DNA from: Boseongicola sp. SB0665_bin_10
GTDB taxonomy: Bacteria > Pseudomonadota > Alphaproteobacteria > Rhodobacterales > Rhodobacteraceae
Assembly (NCBI GenBank): GCA_009838075.1
Contig: VXSG01000096.1
Location: 106,527 to 170,526 of the forward strand
Length of the DNA stretch: 64,000 bases
Direction: 5' to 3'
The number at the start of each line of letters is the position of its first letter. The first letter of the stretch is position 1. A program made the translations under genes and the position numbers. Shown here one piece after another: positions 1-10,098 of the stretch. Below the pieces are notes generated by a model. The model was not told the DNA's origin, made no database searches, and saw nothing but the letters and a program-made list of their open reading frames with translations.

Positions 1-1140
1 CACGCCAACACGGCGACGGTTGTCGCCGGAATCAAGGAAGGCCTGGAACGGGACGGGCTCGGCGATCTGGTCCTGAGCGTGACCCAGGACGGCGAGGACG
101 GGAACGGCGACACGCCCCGCGCGATCAAGCGCCGCCCGGCCTTCGCCAAAACGGAAATCTATCTTCCGAAGGTCATGGTGGTCGAAGGTGGCGATGCGCG
201 CGAGCTGGACTACGAGACGGATCTGCTTTCCAGGATCGACTGGCGGGGCTTTGATCCGCAGGAATTCGCGGAGAACGTGCCCGACAACGCGCAGGCGGCG
301 GAAAGCCAGCTCCAGAGGATCGGGATTGCGCACACGGGCGGCGAACCGTTCGTCAGCAAGACGGTCACTGAAAGTCCGGAGAGCCTTGCCTTCGATCCGG
401 CCCACGCGGTCCGGATGATCTCGGACATCGTGCAGAACGCCTTCGTGGGGCGCGAGATCGTCGGCGCAACGGTGGCGGCGCTTCGGGCGCGAGGATTCGA
501 CGATGCCATGCTCGGCCGGACCGCGGGCCTGATCGTGGAAGAGCTGCGCAAGGGGCTCGACGTCAAGCGGAACGCGTGCGCCGAAGCCCATTTCAAGGAA
601 GAGGTGCTTGAGGGCCGCATTCAGTTCCGTTTGCGGCTCGACGGCAGCAACTGGCGAATGCCCTTGAGGGTTGAGACCGCTGAACCCAAGAACGCTCGCC
701 AGCTCGCGAGCAAATCAGGTGAGCCTCTCCAAAGGAGCCTCTTCTCGCCCGTCTACGAGAACGAGATGAACCGCGACGAGCGGGATGTGGCGGTCTACCT
801 CGACGGCGAGAAGACGCTGGACTGGTGGCACCGCAACGTCGCACGAAAGCAGTACGGCATCCAAGGGTGGAAGTCGGCGAAGATCTACCCGGACTTCATC
901 TTTGCAGTCCGGCGTGAGGGAGCGGCCAGGCGGATCGTGGCTCTTGAGACCAAGGGCGATCAGCTTGACAACGCCGACACGGCCTACAAGAGAGAAGTTC
1001 TCTCCTTCCTTTCGGATCACTTCCGTTGGCATGATGCCACGCCGGTGGGCGAGCTGGAACTGGTCAACAGCGGTGAAACCGTCGAGGGCGCCTTGGTCCT
1101 AATGAGTCAATGGAAGACAAGGCTCCCGGACTACTTTTGA
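1..1140 (+). CDS. Type III restriction-like DEAD/DEAH helicase with C-terminal nuclease, 3' part only
   Basis: The reading frame is open from base 1, so the start and the helicase core lie outside the window; 379 codons remain. What is left is the region after the helicase lobes. Near the end is a PD-(D/E)xK-like signature: PDFIF (about nt 889-903), then ALETKGD (about nt 943-963), with the acidic and lysine residues expected of a restriction-type nuclease. This arrangement is known from Res subunits of type III restriction enzymes and related DEAD/DEAH helicase family proteins. No methyltransferase is seen in this window, so whether it is a true restriction subunit cannot be decided. A role in DNA cleavage or defence is inferred from the domain and from the helicase-nuclease neighbours. 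Stop codon TGA at 1138-1140. Confidence 0.75.
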   Translation, partial: HANTATVVAGIKEGLERDGLGDLVLSVTQDGEDGNGDTPRAIKRRPAFAKTEIYLPKVMVVEGGDARELDYETDLLSRIDWRGFDPQEFAENVPDNAQAAESQLQRIGIAHTGGEPFVSKTVTESPESLAFDPAHAVRMISDIVQNAFVGREIVGATVAALRARGFDDAMLGRTAGLIVEELRKGLDVKRNACAEAHFKEEVLEGRIQFRLRLDGSNWRMPLRVETAEPKNARQLASKSGEPLQRSLFSPVYENEMNRDERDVAVYLDGEKTLDWWHRNVARKQYGIQGWKSAKIYPDFIFAVRREGAARRIVALETKGDQLDNADTAYKREVLSFLSDHFRWHDATPVGELELVNSGETVEGALVLMSQWKTRLPDYF

Positions 1141-1683
1141 CAATTCCGGTACATTGCGAATACCGACAACGACGCGCCGTCCTCTGCAACCCTATCCTGC
1201 CTCAGTCTGACTTCCCTTAAATCCTTCGTCTACACCCGTCGGACTTCTCGACCTGCCAACCCCTTCACAAGATCACACGTCCTGACTTCGCATTGGGATT
1301 TCGGATTTCCTGTGGCCGGATTTTGCAGACAAACAAGGGCTTTGCCGGGCTGCGCCAGCAAGGCGGGCACATGAAGGGCACGCAAGATTTCCTGAGGCCC
1401 GCTCAAGCGTCGGCGCTGACGGCCATCCTCCGCGAACCATAAAAACAAGGGGTGCAGAGTTGGGCACACGATGAAACTTCGCAACCAAGGCATCACGAAA
1501 GTTGGAATTCTTGTGCCCCGAGTTCAGGACCTCTGAAGATGGTACCTTGACCTGCCTGAAGTCACTGATGTTGCCTTCGTTCCATCCAACCGCATTGACA
1601 ATTGCGACATTACGCCCATCCTACCCGAAAGGCACATTTCCTAGCCGCATACGTATAGGTTGGGATCATACGAGGAGCAAGAT
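1141..1683. other. Intergenic, no convincing gene
   Basis: This 540-bp stretch separates the helicase-nuclease end from the next gene. Short frames on both strands lack codon bias and recognisable motifs. The last 60 bases become AT-richer and probably carry the promoter of the following gene; no clear -35/-10 pair was assigned. Confidence 0.5.
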
Positions 1684-2706
1684 ATGGCTACAAACGACTT
1701 AGTCACTGCACTAAGGACGGAATTGGAATCCGTTCTAAAGTATGTTGATATCGAACTCATAAGTCGCTCGGGGTGGGGCGAAATTGACTTTAAAAGCGCT
1801 CGTTCGGATATAGAAGACGCACTTTCTATTTCAAAAGACTTGAATAGCATGCCGCTTGAGTACCTTACTGATGGGATAGCCAGTGAAATTCAAGCGTCGA
1901 TCCCTGAAGTGGCTCGATACTTGCAGCAAATAGATGAATTTTCGATCGCGTCAGGCGGCTCACCTTCAGAAAATAGAGATAACATATGCATTCAACTTCA
2001 CAGTGCAGTTGACAATTTCCGTCATGCTGCAAGTTCCCAGATTGCCTATCTTATGTACAAGCGAGGTGATGTTGGGGAGAGCATTGCCAAAATTGAACAA
2101 GCAATAGCCAAATCCCAGAACCTCTATGATGAAGCCAAGACATGGGTCGATGAGAAGAAGGCAGAGATCGAAAAAATCGAGAGTGCCGCACGCACTGCTG
2201 CAGCGAGCGCCGGAGTGGGAACTTTCACGGAAGAATTTAATGGAGAGGCAGAGAAGTTACAAAGTCAATCCAAGTGCTGGCTGTATTCATCTTCTGGATT
2301 TGCCGTAGCTACTGTTTTCGCGGCCGTCCTCTCCTACTTTTGGCCCAGCGTCGACCCGGATGCGGGCATGTCGGAAACGCTTCGCAATATGGCAAGCAAG
2401 GCGGCGGTCGTAGTGGTGTTGTTTACTGGTGCCGTGTGGTGCGGACGCATTTATCGTGCGCTTATCCATCAAGCGGCAGTGAACAGGCACCGCGCTCTAA
2501 GTCTGAGGACCTTTCAGGCATTCGTGGAAGCGACTGACGACAAATATGTAAAGGACGCTGTCTTGATGGCGGCAACAAACACAGTTTTCAGCAACGTGCC
2601 TACTGGTCTTGTGGAGGAACGCAACAACCAGGACTCTGGAGTCAACTTCGTGGAATTTGGCAGATCAGCGGCGGAGGCAACGGCCGAACAGTTACGCCAA
2701 GGTTGA
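1684..2706 (+). CDS. Hypothetical coiled-coil protein with two membrane segments
   Basis: A 340-residue protein not recognised as a named family. The ATG at 1684 is preferred over an in-frame TTG at 1660 because CGAGGAG lies just upstream at good spacing. The first ~185 residues are charged and helical, with a probable coiled coil (repeated KIEQAIAKSQ and KKAEIEKIES-like heptads around residues 135-165). Two hydrophobic segments follow at about residues 198-220 (SSGFAVATVFAAVLSYFW) and 238-260 (AAVVVVLFTGAVW), then a soluble tail. Its codons are clearly richer in A and T than those of the flanking genes, which suggests recent transfer. It sits between two helicase-nuclease genes. A membrane effector or sensor role in defence is possible but is inference only. 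Confidence 0.75.
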   Translation: MATNDLVTALRTELESVLKYVDIELISRSGWGEIDFKSARSDIEDALSISKDLNSMPLEYLTDGIASEIQASIPEVARYLQQIDEFSIASGGSPSENRDNICIQLHSAVDNFRHAASSQIAYLMYKRGDVGESIAKIEQAIAKSQNLYDEAKTWVDEKKAEIEKIESAARTAAASAGVGTFTEEFNGEAEKLQSQSKCWLYSSSGFAVATVFAAVLSYFWPSVDPDAGMSETLRNMASKAAVVVVLFTGAVWCGRIYRALIHQAAVNRHRALSLRTFQAFVEATDDKYVKDAVLMAATNTVFSNVPTGLVEERNNQDSGVNFVEFGRSAAEATAEQLRQG

Positions 2707-2757
2707 ATCCGGTCGCGACCAGTGTACAAATGACAGGCTGATGCCGGTTGGAATCTC

Positions 2758-3048
2758 TTGTCAGGCGCCGTTTGCCTCGCGAAGAAGGCGTACGGCGACG
2801 ACCGTCCAGAAGACGAGAGCGAACGCCCAAGGTTGATCGAACAATATCAAGAGGTACAGCTCATCCTGCAGATGAACGCCATTGACGGAGTCGATCTGTC
2901 CGACATGCAGCGGCTGTCCGTTCATTCGCATCATGGCGCAGCGACCAGCCTTTTGGATTTCAAGGAGAATGCTGTACGGTCCGCAAAGGGTGTCGACCCA
3001 AAGTTTCTGCAACATGTTTCGGTCTTGTATCTTGAAATGTGTCGCTAG
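2758..3048 (+). pseudogene. Possible remnant of an FRG-domain protein
   Basis: A 96-codon open stretch contains SHHGAATSLLDF (about nt 2929-2964), which resembles the QHHG-x-x-T-x-LLD motif at the core of FRG-domain proteins, a family often carried on mobile and defence loci. The usual RG motif upstream and the rest of the domain downstream are missing, and the stretch stops soon after. It may therefore be a decayed fragment. The match is a visual one to a single motif, so confidence is low; it may also be non-coding. Confidence 0.25.
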
Positions 3049-3627
3049 GGCGACCTGAACGCCGCACTGTCAACTTAGATGGAGACACTGAACGCCTGCA
3101 CGGAATAGAAGATCCCTTGGTCGATTACAGAGGAAGCATTGGCTTTCATGACCTGTCACCCCGAGGCCACCCTCCAAGGTTTGAAACTGTCTGTTTCGAA
3201 TTTGAGAAACGCATGCGATCTGGACATCGTACACTTCTGGATGATGACATTCAGACCATGACCACTGCAAAGGCATACCTTGCGGACCTCTCTTCCATGA
3301 TCGCCGCCCAGCACTTCCTCAGGGACACTGAAGGCAACGCCGTATGCCTTTCCGCGAACCAACTCGGCCGGTCACATTTCGTGCATGATCCTGGTGCGCC
3401 ACACCTCGCCCCGCTCGGCATCCGACTCGAATTGCTTGCAACAGCGCCGCTGCATCTGGTTGATCAAGAAGCCGAGGAACTGGTCAGGCTGAAGGCATCC
3501 TTCCTCAGTTGCACCTTCTTCCGACCACGATCGTTGCCCAAGGTGCAAAAGCACTTGAAAATCACGCAAAATCAGGCAACCTTGCCTTTTGTTGGTAGGT
3601 GACTTGGAAATTTCGGCCAAGGGTCTC
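3049..3627. other. Region without a convincing gene
   Basis: About 580 bp before the large helicase gene. A frame of 187 codons is open on the plus strand and shorter ones on the minus strand, but none shows the codon pattern of the neighbours or a recognisable domain. It may be degenerate sequence continuing from the FRG-like remnant. Confidence 0.4.
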
Positions 3628-6600
3628 ATGAGCAATTTCAGCGATAGTTTCGATGGAAAGCACGATCTTTCATCTCCGGGAATCATCAAACTCGTTTCTG
3701 ACAAGCTGCAAGAACTTCGCAAACGCCTTCTGGATTCCACGCGCCGCAACCCCCTGATCCACATCAAGTTCCGACCAACATCAACATCGGCCATCCGGAC
3801 AGTGGATGAACTGCCCGAAGTTCTGCGCTTCAAGCTGGCGCGTGGTACGGCAATGCGTCTTGCGCCACTGCCTTCACTTGAAGAGCAGCTTCCGGACGAG
3901 GAGACAGATGAATTCCTCGATGCGCTGTATTTCGCTCGTGCGGAGGATGAGATTCATCTGGCGGCGCTCGAAGAGATCGATGGAGATTCCGATTCTGCCG
4001 AGGAAAGAGTATTTTTGCTTGAGCGAGAGTTGAAGGACCGGGTGCGCGTGCAGCTTGGTCTGCCGCCTCGGCAGACCAAAGAGAGCCTCTCGCTGGCCGA
4101 TCATGCGAGACTGCACGGCATCTCGCCGAGTCACATCCTCCCTGACCCCGAGGATGTGAACGACGACGGCCGTCATGATGATGACGATGTCCAGACTCTG
4201 CTGCTGCCAGACAAACTAGGCAGGGCTGCAAGGGCGGTCCTTGAGAAAGGTCGTTCTTTCGAGCGCGAGACAGGCGTCAATGTCCTTCATGCGGCCTTCG
4301 GCCTCTTGGAGTGGAAGGACCCGGCCGAGCGACAGAAGTTCATTTCGCCTCTTCTGTTGATGGAGATCCGCATCGAACGTCGACAGTCGCCGCAGGGTGC
4401 AGAGTTCTTTGTTCGCGGAGCAGGGGAGGTTTCCATAAACACAAACCTGGAAGAGAAGCTGAAGTCGGAGCATCGTCTCGCACTGCCAGAATATGAGACG
4501 AGCGGTGAGAGCGGAGGCGTCGAGGCATACTTTCGCACCATCCAGAAGCTTCGGCCCAACGGCTGGCACTGGAGCGTGAGGCGTGAGGTTTGCTTCGGGA
4601 TATTCCCTTCATCCAAGATCGCCATGTACCACGATCTTGATCCGGACAAGAGACCGCTCGCCGAGTGCGAGGCAGTGGCACGACTGCTGGCGACCACCGG
4701 CACAGGCGACGGCTCCTATGCGGAAACCTACGAAACTGATGATCCAGACGTCGAGCGGGCGGTCCCCTACTTGGTGATGGACGCCGATGCCTCGCAATAC
4801 TCAGCCTTGGTCGATGTTTCGAACGGCGGAAATCTCGCGATCGAAGGCCCTCCGGGGTCCGGGAAGTCACAGACCATCGTCAATCTCGTTGCTGCGGCCC
4901 TCGCCGAAGGCAAGAAGATTCTCTTCGTGGCGGAGAAACTCACCGCACTGGATGTGGTCAAGAATCGTTTGCAAGCCGTCGGGCTTGGGAACTTCGTCCT
5001 GCCGCTCCAAGCCGGTCGCGGCACCGCGGAACTCGTCTATGAAGGCATTGAAAGCCGATTGGCGATTGGCCGCGGAAGTGCACGGAGCCGTGACGATCTC
5101 GAGGCCCGAAAGGATGCCCTGAAGAAGCGGAAGGGCGTTCTTCAGGCTCATTTGGATGCACTGGGCGCCTACCTCGGCACGACCGGGATGACGGTACATC
5201 AGGTGATCGGCCATGCAATCCGCACCTCAAGTGTCCGTCAAGGAGTTCCCCGAGAGATCCGCCGCATTTCGATTCCCCAAGTGGAGAGCCTCGGGGAACC
5301 TGCAGTGGAGCAAATTGTCAACGAGGCTAGAGCATTCGGTGAAAGACTCGGACAGATTGCCAGGTTGCCTGCACTGTGGCGTGCCGCCCAGAAGCCGGTC
5401 ACCAGCCACGACTCCGCAGAAGACATCAGCGAGACCGCGCTGCGATTGGCGGACCAGATCGACGGCTTGCGCCGTTCCATGGAAGGCTCGGCCCTCGCGG
5501 CCCTCATGTCGGAAGAGATCTTCAAGGGTGATGTGAGCCAGCTAGGCCAGATCGTTGCGCGGATCGATGAACACGTTGACCGGATCGACGTCGGGTCGGT
5601 CGAGGTTCTCGTTTCCGCAAGTGCGCGCCGCTCCGTGCGCGAATTCTGCGGCCAGGTCCAGGAGAGGCAGACCGTCATGGCCAGGCTTGCTCGCTCGTTG
5701 CGAGACGCCTCCGGGTGGAACATCGAAGAGCGCCTGTCCGCCGCGCGAGACTTCGCCGATCAGAACGGGAAGGCGATCTCCCCCGAAAGGCACGGATCAC
5801 GGCATGCGGACCTGCTGAAGACGGTCACGCCTGCCGAGCGCGTTGTCGAAGCCGCGAGGCGACTGCCGGCCACCTGGACCAGCTCCGGCCGCAAGCTGTC
5901 CGAGATCCGGGCAGACGCGTTGCGGATCGCTTCGCAAAGTGAAGCCGTGCTCGGTCTCCGCATTCCCGATCCCCAATGCACCGCCGAGAGCGACGCTGCG
6001 GAGATTGAGCAGAGCTTGACCGCGCTGTCATCCAAGATCGGACGCATCCGGCAGGCCTTGCCAGGTGCAGGTGGAACGCACGACGCTGCCCAGATCAGGC
6101 AGGCGGCCAGGATCATCGAGCGTTCGGGGATCTTGCGGTTCCTTTCAAGTTCATACAGATCCGCTCGGAACACCTACCTCAACATTCTTCGCGGGCGGCG
6201 CAACGACACGCGGTCGGCCATGGCTTGGCGCATGCAAGAATACGCCGACTGGGTCGACAAGATGCGCGAATTCGACCGGGAGCCGCGCTTCGCGGAACGT
6301 TTCGGGCCCCTGTTCAAGGGCATCAACACCGAGATGGAAGAGATCCGTGGCGCGGTCTCCTTTCACGAACTCACCGCCGAGATATCGGCCGGAAGCGTCG
6401 AACTGAAGTCATGCCTCGAAACGGGCGACCTCGAACCGATGCTGGACTTCGCAAACTTGGCGGAGGACATCCCTTCACGGACTTTGGCTGAGACCGAAGC
6501 ACGGATCACGGAACTTCGTGAAGAAATCGCAAGAGAGGAGATGCTGCTCTCCGAGGCCCGCGGACATCTCCTGGTCTTTCGCGATAGAGAGGAAGTCCCG

Positions 6601-9168
6601 TTCGACGAGATTGAAGAGGTCCTTGCGCTCAAGAGCAAGGAGAAGTCGCTCTCGGAGCGGATCAGCGGCTCGGCCGCAGCCGATGTCATCGGCGGGCGGT
6701 TCGCGGGTGTCGATACGCCAACCGACCTGCTCTTGATGGAGTGCGAGATCGCGGAAGCGCTCGCCGGCCTGCCTGATCCACGCTCCGCCGTCACCGCGTT
6801 GCGGACAGGAACCTTGAACGACCTCCAGGCCCAGTTTGACGAATTCACCGACTTACGTCGGCAGATCGACAAACTGATCGCAATTCTTCGAGAAGACCTT
6901 GGCCTGGAAGACGAGTTTTCGGTCGCTTCGGAATTCGCGGAGCGGGTCGAAGACCTGCGTGCCGCAGAGGCGGATCCTGATTCCCTGCTCGACCGTGCGC
7001 AGCTCAAACGCGCGGAGGACAGCCTTCGTGGACAGGGTCTGGGCGAGTTGGTGGACTGGGTCGTCACGCAAGACGACTTTGATCCGACCCGGCTTGGTCC
7101 GATCGTGCGGGCGATCATCGCAAAGTCGATGGCTGATGCCGCCTATGACCGGTTCAGCGAGCCGCTCCTAGGTTACGACGGGCAGGACTTGGATCAGATC
7201 AGAGCCGAGATCGCACAGACGGACCGAGATCTCGTGCAAATGTCGAGACGCGTGATCGTTGACAAGCTCCTGGCCGACGCCCGGCCGCCTTCAGGAAACA
7301 ACATCGGCCGGAAGTCGGAGTTTACCGACATGAGCCTCATCCACAACGAGCTGCACAAGAAAAAACGCCGCATCGGACTGCGCGATCTCACCCGACGGTC
7401 GGGGAAGGCATTGCTTGAACTCAAGCCGTGCTGGATGATGTCGCCTCTTGCCGTGGCACAGTTTCTGCACGCCGACATGAAGTTCGATCTTGTCGTGATA
7501 GATGAAGCCTCTCAGATGACCCCCGAGAACGCCGTGGGCGCGCTCAGCCGTGCCGGAAGGGCGGTGATCGTGGGAGACACGAAGCAACTGCCCCCTACGA
7601 GCTTCTTCCAGAAAGTACTGGACGACAGCGACACCGACGAGGACCTGCGCGAGGACAGCGAGAGCATCCTCGACATGGCCAATGTCGCCTTCATGCCAAT
7701 CCGGCAGCTCCGCTGGCATTACCGCTCGCGACACCCCGCCTTGATTCAGTTTTCCAATCACTGGATGTACAAGGACGAGCTGACGATCTTCCCGTCCGCA
7801 CTGGAGGGACATCCCGACCTCGGCGTCGAACTGCAAGAAACACACGGGACCTACAAGGGTCGACGAAACGAGATCGAGGCCCGAGCCGTGGTTGAGGCCG
7901 CAGTGCGTCACATGACGCATCGGCCCGAACTCTCGCTCGGAATCTGCACAATGAATGTCGATCAGAAGGACCTGATCCTGGAGGAGTTCGAACGTGAGCG
8001 TGACCGCAATCCGAAGGTCCGGGAATTCGTCGAAAAGTGGGAAGAGCAAAACGATGCGCTCGAAGAGTTCTTCATCAAGAATCTCGAGACGATTCAGGGC
8101 GACGAACGCGACGTGATGATGATCTCGACGCTGTACGGCCCGGAAATGCAGGGCGGCAGGGTCCACCAACGCTTTGGACCGATCAATTCTGCCGACGGGC
8201 ATCGAAGACTCAACGTGCTTTTCACGCGGGCAAAAAAGAAGATCAAAACGTTCACGTCAATGAAGCCAACCGACGTTCTTGTCGACGGAAGCAAGAACCT
8301 GGGCGTGAAGATGTTTCGAGCGTGGCTCGAATACTCCAAGACCGGACACGTGCCGGACAAGGCAGGTCCTCGAGGCGGGACCGAAAGCCCGTTCGAGGAC
8401 TATGTCGCCGCACAGATCGAACGGTTGGGCTATGAAGTTGTCCCTCAAGTGGGTGTCGCCGGCTTTCGCATCGACCTGGGCGTGCGGCATCCAAGCTGGC
8501 CCTACGGCTACATCCTCGGCGTCGAGTGTGACGGCGCGACCTACCATGGCTCAAGGTCAAGCCGCGACCGTGATCGGCTCCGCCAGGAGGTTCTTGAGGA
8601 TCTCGGCTGGCGGCTGCACCGGATCTGGTCCACCGATTGGTTCCGCAACCCGCGGAATGAGATCGATGTGCTGAGCGCGGTGATCGCGGATGCCCTGTCC
8701 CGGGCCAAGGAGAAGGGTGTTGATCACGCGGAGAATCTTGACGCTATGGCCATGCTGGCACGCATCGCCAAGGAAACTGACGTGGAGTCAACGGATGTCA
8801 CCGAAACCGGAACTTCCGAACCGACTACTTATCTGCGAAGCGTTTCACATGAACAAGACAATGTACCGCGCACCAGTCCACCCACGGAGACCTCAGAACA
8901 AAGTGACTATTTCTCGATCAATCCTGAAGCAGTCGCGATCAATGAACCAATTGTGGGCTTGGGTTCAAAGGTGTCCGTCGAGAGTCTGAGTGATGGAGGC
9001 AAGAAGCTGTCATTTACTTTGGTCGCCGACAGAAACGACCCCAGCTCGGGCGAAGTCGGTATTCATACTCCGCTGGGTAAGGCGCTCCTTGATGCACGGC
9101 TCGGGGACGAGGTCGAGTACCAGGCCGGATCGTACATTAAGGAAGTCCGTGTTCTCGAAATACGATAG
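3628..9168 (+). CDS. Giant SF1 helicase (DUF4011/COG1112 type) with C-terminal MTES_1575-like nuclease
   Basis: A 1,846-residue protein when started at the ATG at 3628 (AAGGG just upstream); an upstream in-frame TTG at 3589 is the alternative. The N-terminus carries a DUF4011-like segment (ELRKRLLDSTRRNPLI, near residue 35). Walker A GPPGSGKS lies near residue 405. A long, partly coiled-coil insertion follows, then motif II VVIDEASQM near 1290, GDTKQLPP, a YRSRHP motif, ETIQGDERDV, and motif VI-like LNVLFTRAKKK near 1535. The C-terminal part (about 1586-1690) has the DUF559/very-short-patch-repair-like nuclease pattern: FRIDLGV, GVECDGATYHGS, RDRLRQEVLEDLGWRLHRIW. A further ~150-residue tail ends the protein. 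Such helicase-nuclease fusions are common in defence islands. A role in degrading or unwinding foreign nucleic acid is inferred, not shown. Confidence 0.9.
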   Translation: MSNFSDSFDGKHDLSSPGIIKLVSDKLQELRKRLLDSTRRNPLIHIKFRPTSTSAIRTVDELPEVLRFKLARGTAMRLAPLPSLEEQLPDEETDEFLDALYFARAEDEIHLAALEEIDGDSDSAEERVFLLERELKDRVRVQLGLPPRQTKESLSLADHARLHGISPSHILPDPEDVNDDGRHDDDDVQTLLLPDKLGRAARAVLEKGRSFERETGVNVLHAAFGLLEWKDPAERQKFISPLLLMEIRIERRQSPQGAEFFVRGAGEVSINTNLEEKLKSEHRLALPEYETSGESGGVEAYFRTIQKLRPNGWHWSVRREVCFGIFPSSKIAMYHDLDPDKRPLAECEAVARLLATTGTGDGSYAETYETDDPDVERAVPYLVMDADASQYSALVDVSNGGNLAIEGPPGSGKSQTIVNLVAAALAEGKKILFVAEKLTALDVVKNRLQAVGLGNFVLPLQAGRGTAELVYEGIESRLAIGRGSARSRDDLEARKDALKKRKGVLQAHLDALGAYLGTTGMTVHQVIGHAIRTSSVRQGVPREIRRISIPQVESLGEPAVEQIVNEARAFGERLGQIARLPALWRAAQKPVTSHDSAEDISETALRLADQIDGLRRSMEGSALAALMSEEIFKGDVSQLGQIVARIDEHVDRIDVGSVEVLVSASARRSVREFCGQVQERQTVMARLARSLRDASGWNIEERLSAARDFADQNGKAISPERHGSRHADLLKTVTPAERVVEAARRLPATWTSSGRKLSEIRADALRIASQSEAVLGLRIPDPQCTAESDAAEIEQSLTALSSKIGRIRQALPGAGGTHDAAQIRQAARIIERSGILRFLSSSYRSARNTYLNILRGRRNDTRSAMAWRMQEYADWVDKMREFDREPRFAERFGPLFKGINTEMEEIRGAVSFHELTAEISAGSVELKSCLETGDLEPMLDFANLAEDIPSRTLAETEARITELREEIAREEMLLSEARGHLLVFRDREEVPFDEIEEVLALKSKEKSLSERISGSAAADVIGGRFAGVDTPTDLLLMECEIAEALAGLPDPRSAVTALRTGTLNDLQAQFDEFTDLRRQIDKLIAILREDLGLEDEFSVASEFAERVEDLRAAEADPDSLLDRAQLKRAEDSLRGQGLGELVDWVVTQDDFDPTRLGPIVRAIIAKSMADAAYDRFSEPLLGYDGQDLDQIRAEIAQTDRDLVQMSRRVIVDKLLADARPPSGNNIGRKSEFTDMSLIHNELHKKKRRIGLRDLTRRSGKALLELKPCWMMSPLAVAQFLHADMKFDLVVIDEASQMTPENAVGALSRAGRAVIVGDTKQLPPTSFFQKVLDDSDTDEDLREDSESILDMANVAFMPIRQLRWHYRSRHPALIQFSNHWMYKDELTIFPSALEGHPDLGVELQETHGTYKGRRNEIEARAVVEAAVRHMTHRPELSLGICTMNVDQKDLILEEFERERDRNPKVREFVEKWEEQNDALEEFFIKNLETIQGDERDVMMISTLYGPEMQGGRVHQRFGPINSADGHRRLNVLFTRAKKKIKTFTSMKPTDVLVDGSKNLGVKMFRAWLEYSKTGHVPDKAGPRGGTESPFEDYVAAQIERLGYEVVPQVGVAGFRIDLGVRHPSWPYGYILGVECDGATYHGSRSSRDRDRLRQEVLEDLGWRLHRIWSTDWFRNPRNEIDVLSAVIADALSRAKEKGVDHAENLDAMAMLARIAKETDVESTDVTETGTSEPTTYLRSVSHEQDNVPRTSPPTETSEQSDYFSINPEAVAINEPIVGLGSKVSVESLSDGGKKLSFTLVADRNDPSSGEVGIHTPLGKALLDARLGDEVEYQAGSYIKEVRVLEIR

Positions 9169-9723
9169 AGTACGCCTGTTTGACACCGACTTCGCTTGCG
9201 GCATTCGATGCTCGCCAGAGGCGTCGGAAAATTTACGATGCTCCCGGGTAGACATGACAAAGACAGACATGCGGTGATGAAGTCCTTATCTCCCCAGTCC
9301 TTGAATTCAAAGTGCCGAAGACTCGAACTCTGGGAACGTCAAGATAGGCGAGGCAATGAAGCCTCGCCAAGTTTTGAAGAATTCCTACTTCACAAGTGTT
9401 GCAATTGCTAGTGTAAGAACTGCAATTGTCTTCAAGTCAACGACAATGACAATCATTGTTCGCCTCCAGATTGGAAGTGGCTAGGACCAAATTTAGAGAA
9501 GTCTTTGCACATATCTGACGATAGTCCCGAGCTTGCCACTAAGCTGGGCACTTCAATCATAGAACCTATCCTGATTCGTTTGACGGGACTAGAAGGATCT
9601 CGACAACGGTTGCTCTGGACTTCTTGCTGCGAGTGATCGTCTGCGATAGGATGGTGGCGAGCTGAGCCATAGGGCGAGGTCATCTCATCATGGGTCGCTC
9701 ATTGACATGAAGGGAGATCTATC
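9169..9723. other. Intergenic; holds a terminator, no gene seen
   Basis: About 550 bp between the giant helicase and the small membrane protein. A terminator-like hairpin is annotated separately. The sequence becomes AT-richer towards the next gene and may hold its promoter, but no clear boxes were assigned. Confidence 0.5.
9347..9376 (+). terminator. Rho-independent terminator candidate
   Basis: GGCGAGGC, a six-base loop (AATGAA) and GCCTCGCC form a perfect 8-bp stem at 9347-9368, followed by AAGTTTTG. It lies about 180 bp after the stop of the giant helicase gene and is the only strong hairpin in the gap. Confidence 0.55.
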
Positions 9724-10098
9724 ATGGACGCACTTAATGACTTTAATTTTGAGCATCTTGCCGCAGCTATCTTGGTATGGCTGTTCGTCTCTCTGATCGT
9801 CGAAGAGTTGTGCAATGTGCTTTTCAAGTGGAAGCTCTATGCGCAATCTGGGCTGAACAACAAGGGCTTCAAAACACCTATCATCTTTGCAATTTCCTTC
9901 GCCATATGTGCGTCCTCGGGGATCGACATCTTCCAGCTTCTTTTGGCTCCCATCAAGATCACAATTGAATCAGGCATCGTCAGCTATGCCGTGTCCGCAG
10001 CACTGTTGAACGGCGGGAGCGGTACTGTTTTTCGCTTTTTGGAACGGTTCCGCGAAGGAGCGAAAAAAGTCACGGATGGGCATGATGTCACGGTTTAA
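9724..10098 (+). CDS. Small membrane protein, function unknown
   Basis: A 124-residue protein with a good ribosome binding site (GAAGGGAGATC) before the ATG. Hydrophobic segments are visible at about residues 13-35 (AAAILVWLFVSLIVEELC), 50-68 (PIIFAISFAICASS) and 70-95, followed by a charged C-terminus. Size and topology recall small phage or island membrane proteins such as holins, but no motif supports that name. Its last 17 bases overlap a small lipoprotein gene in another frame, so the two are probably translated together. Unlike the flanking helicase genes it encodes no enzyme motif. Confidence 0.7.
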   Translation: MDALNDFNFEHLAAAILVWLFVSLIVEELCNVLFKWKLYAQSGLNNKGFKTPIIFAISFAICASSGIDIFQLLLAPIKITIESGIVSYAVSAALLNGGSGTVFRFLERFREGAKKVTDGHDVTV

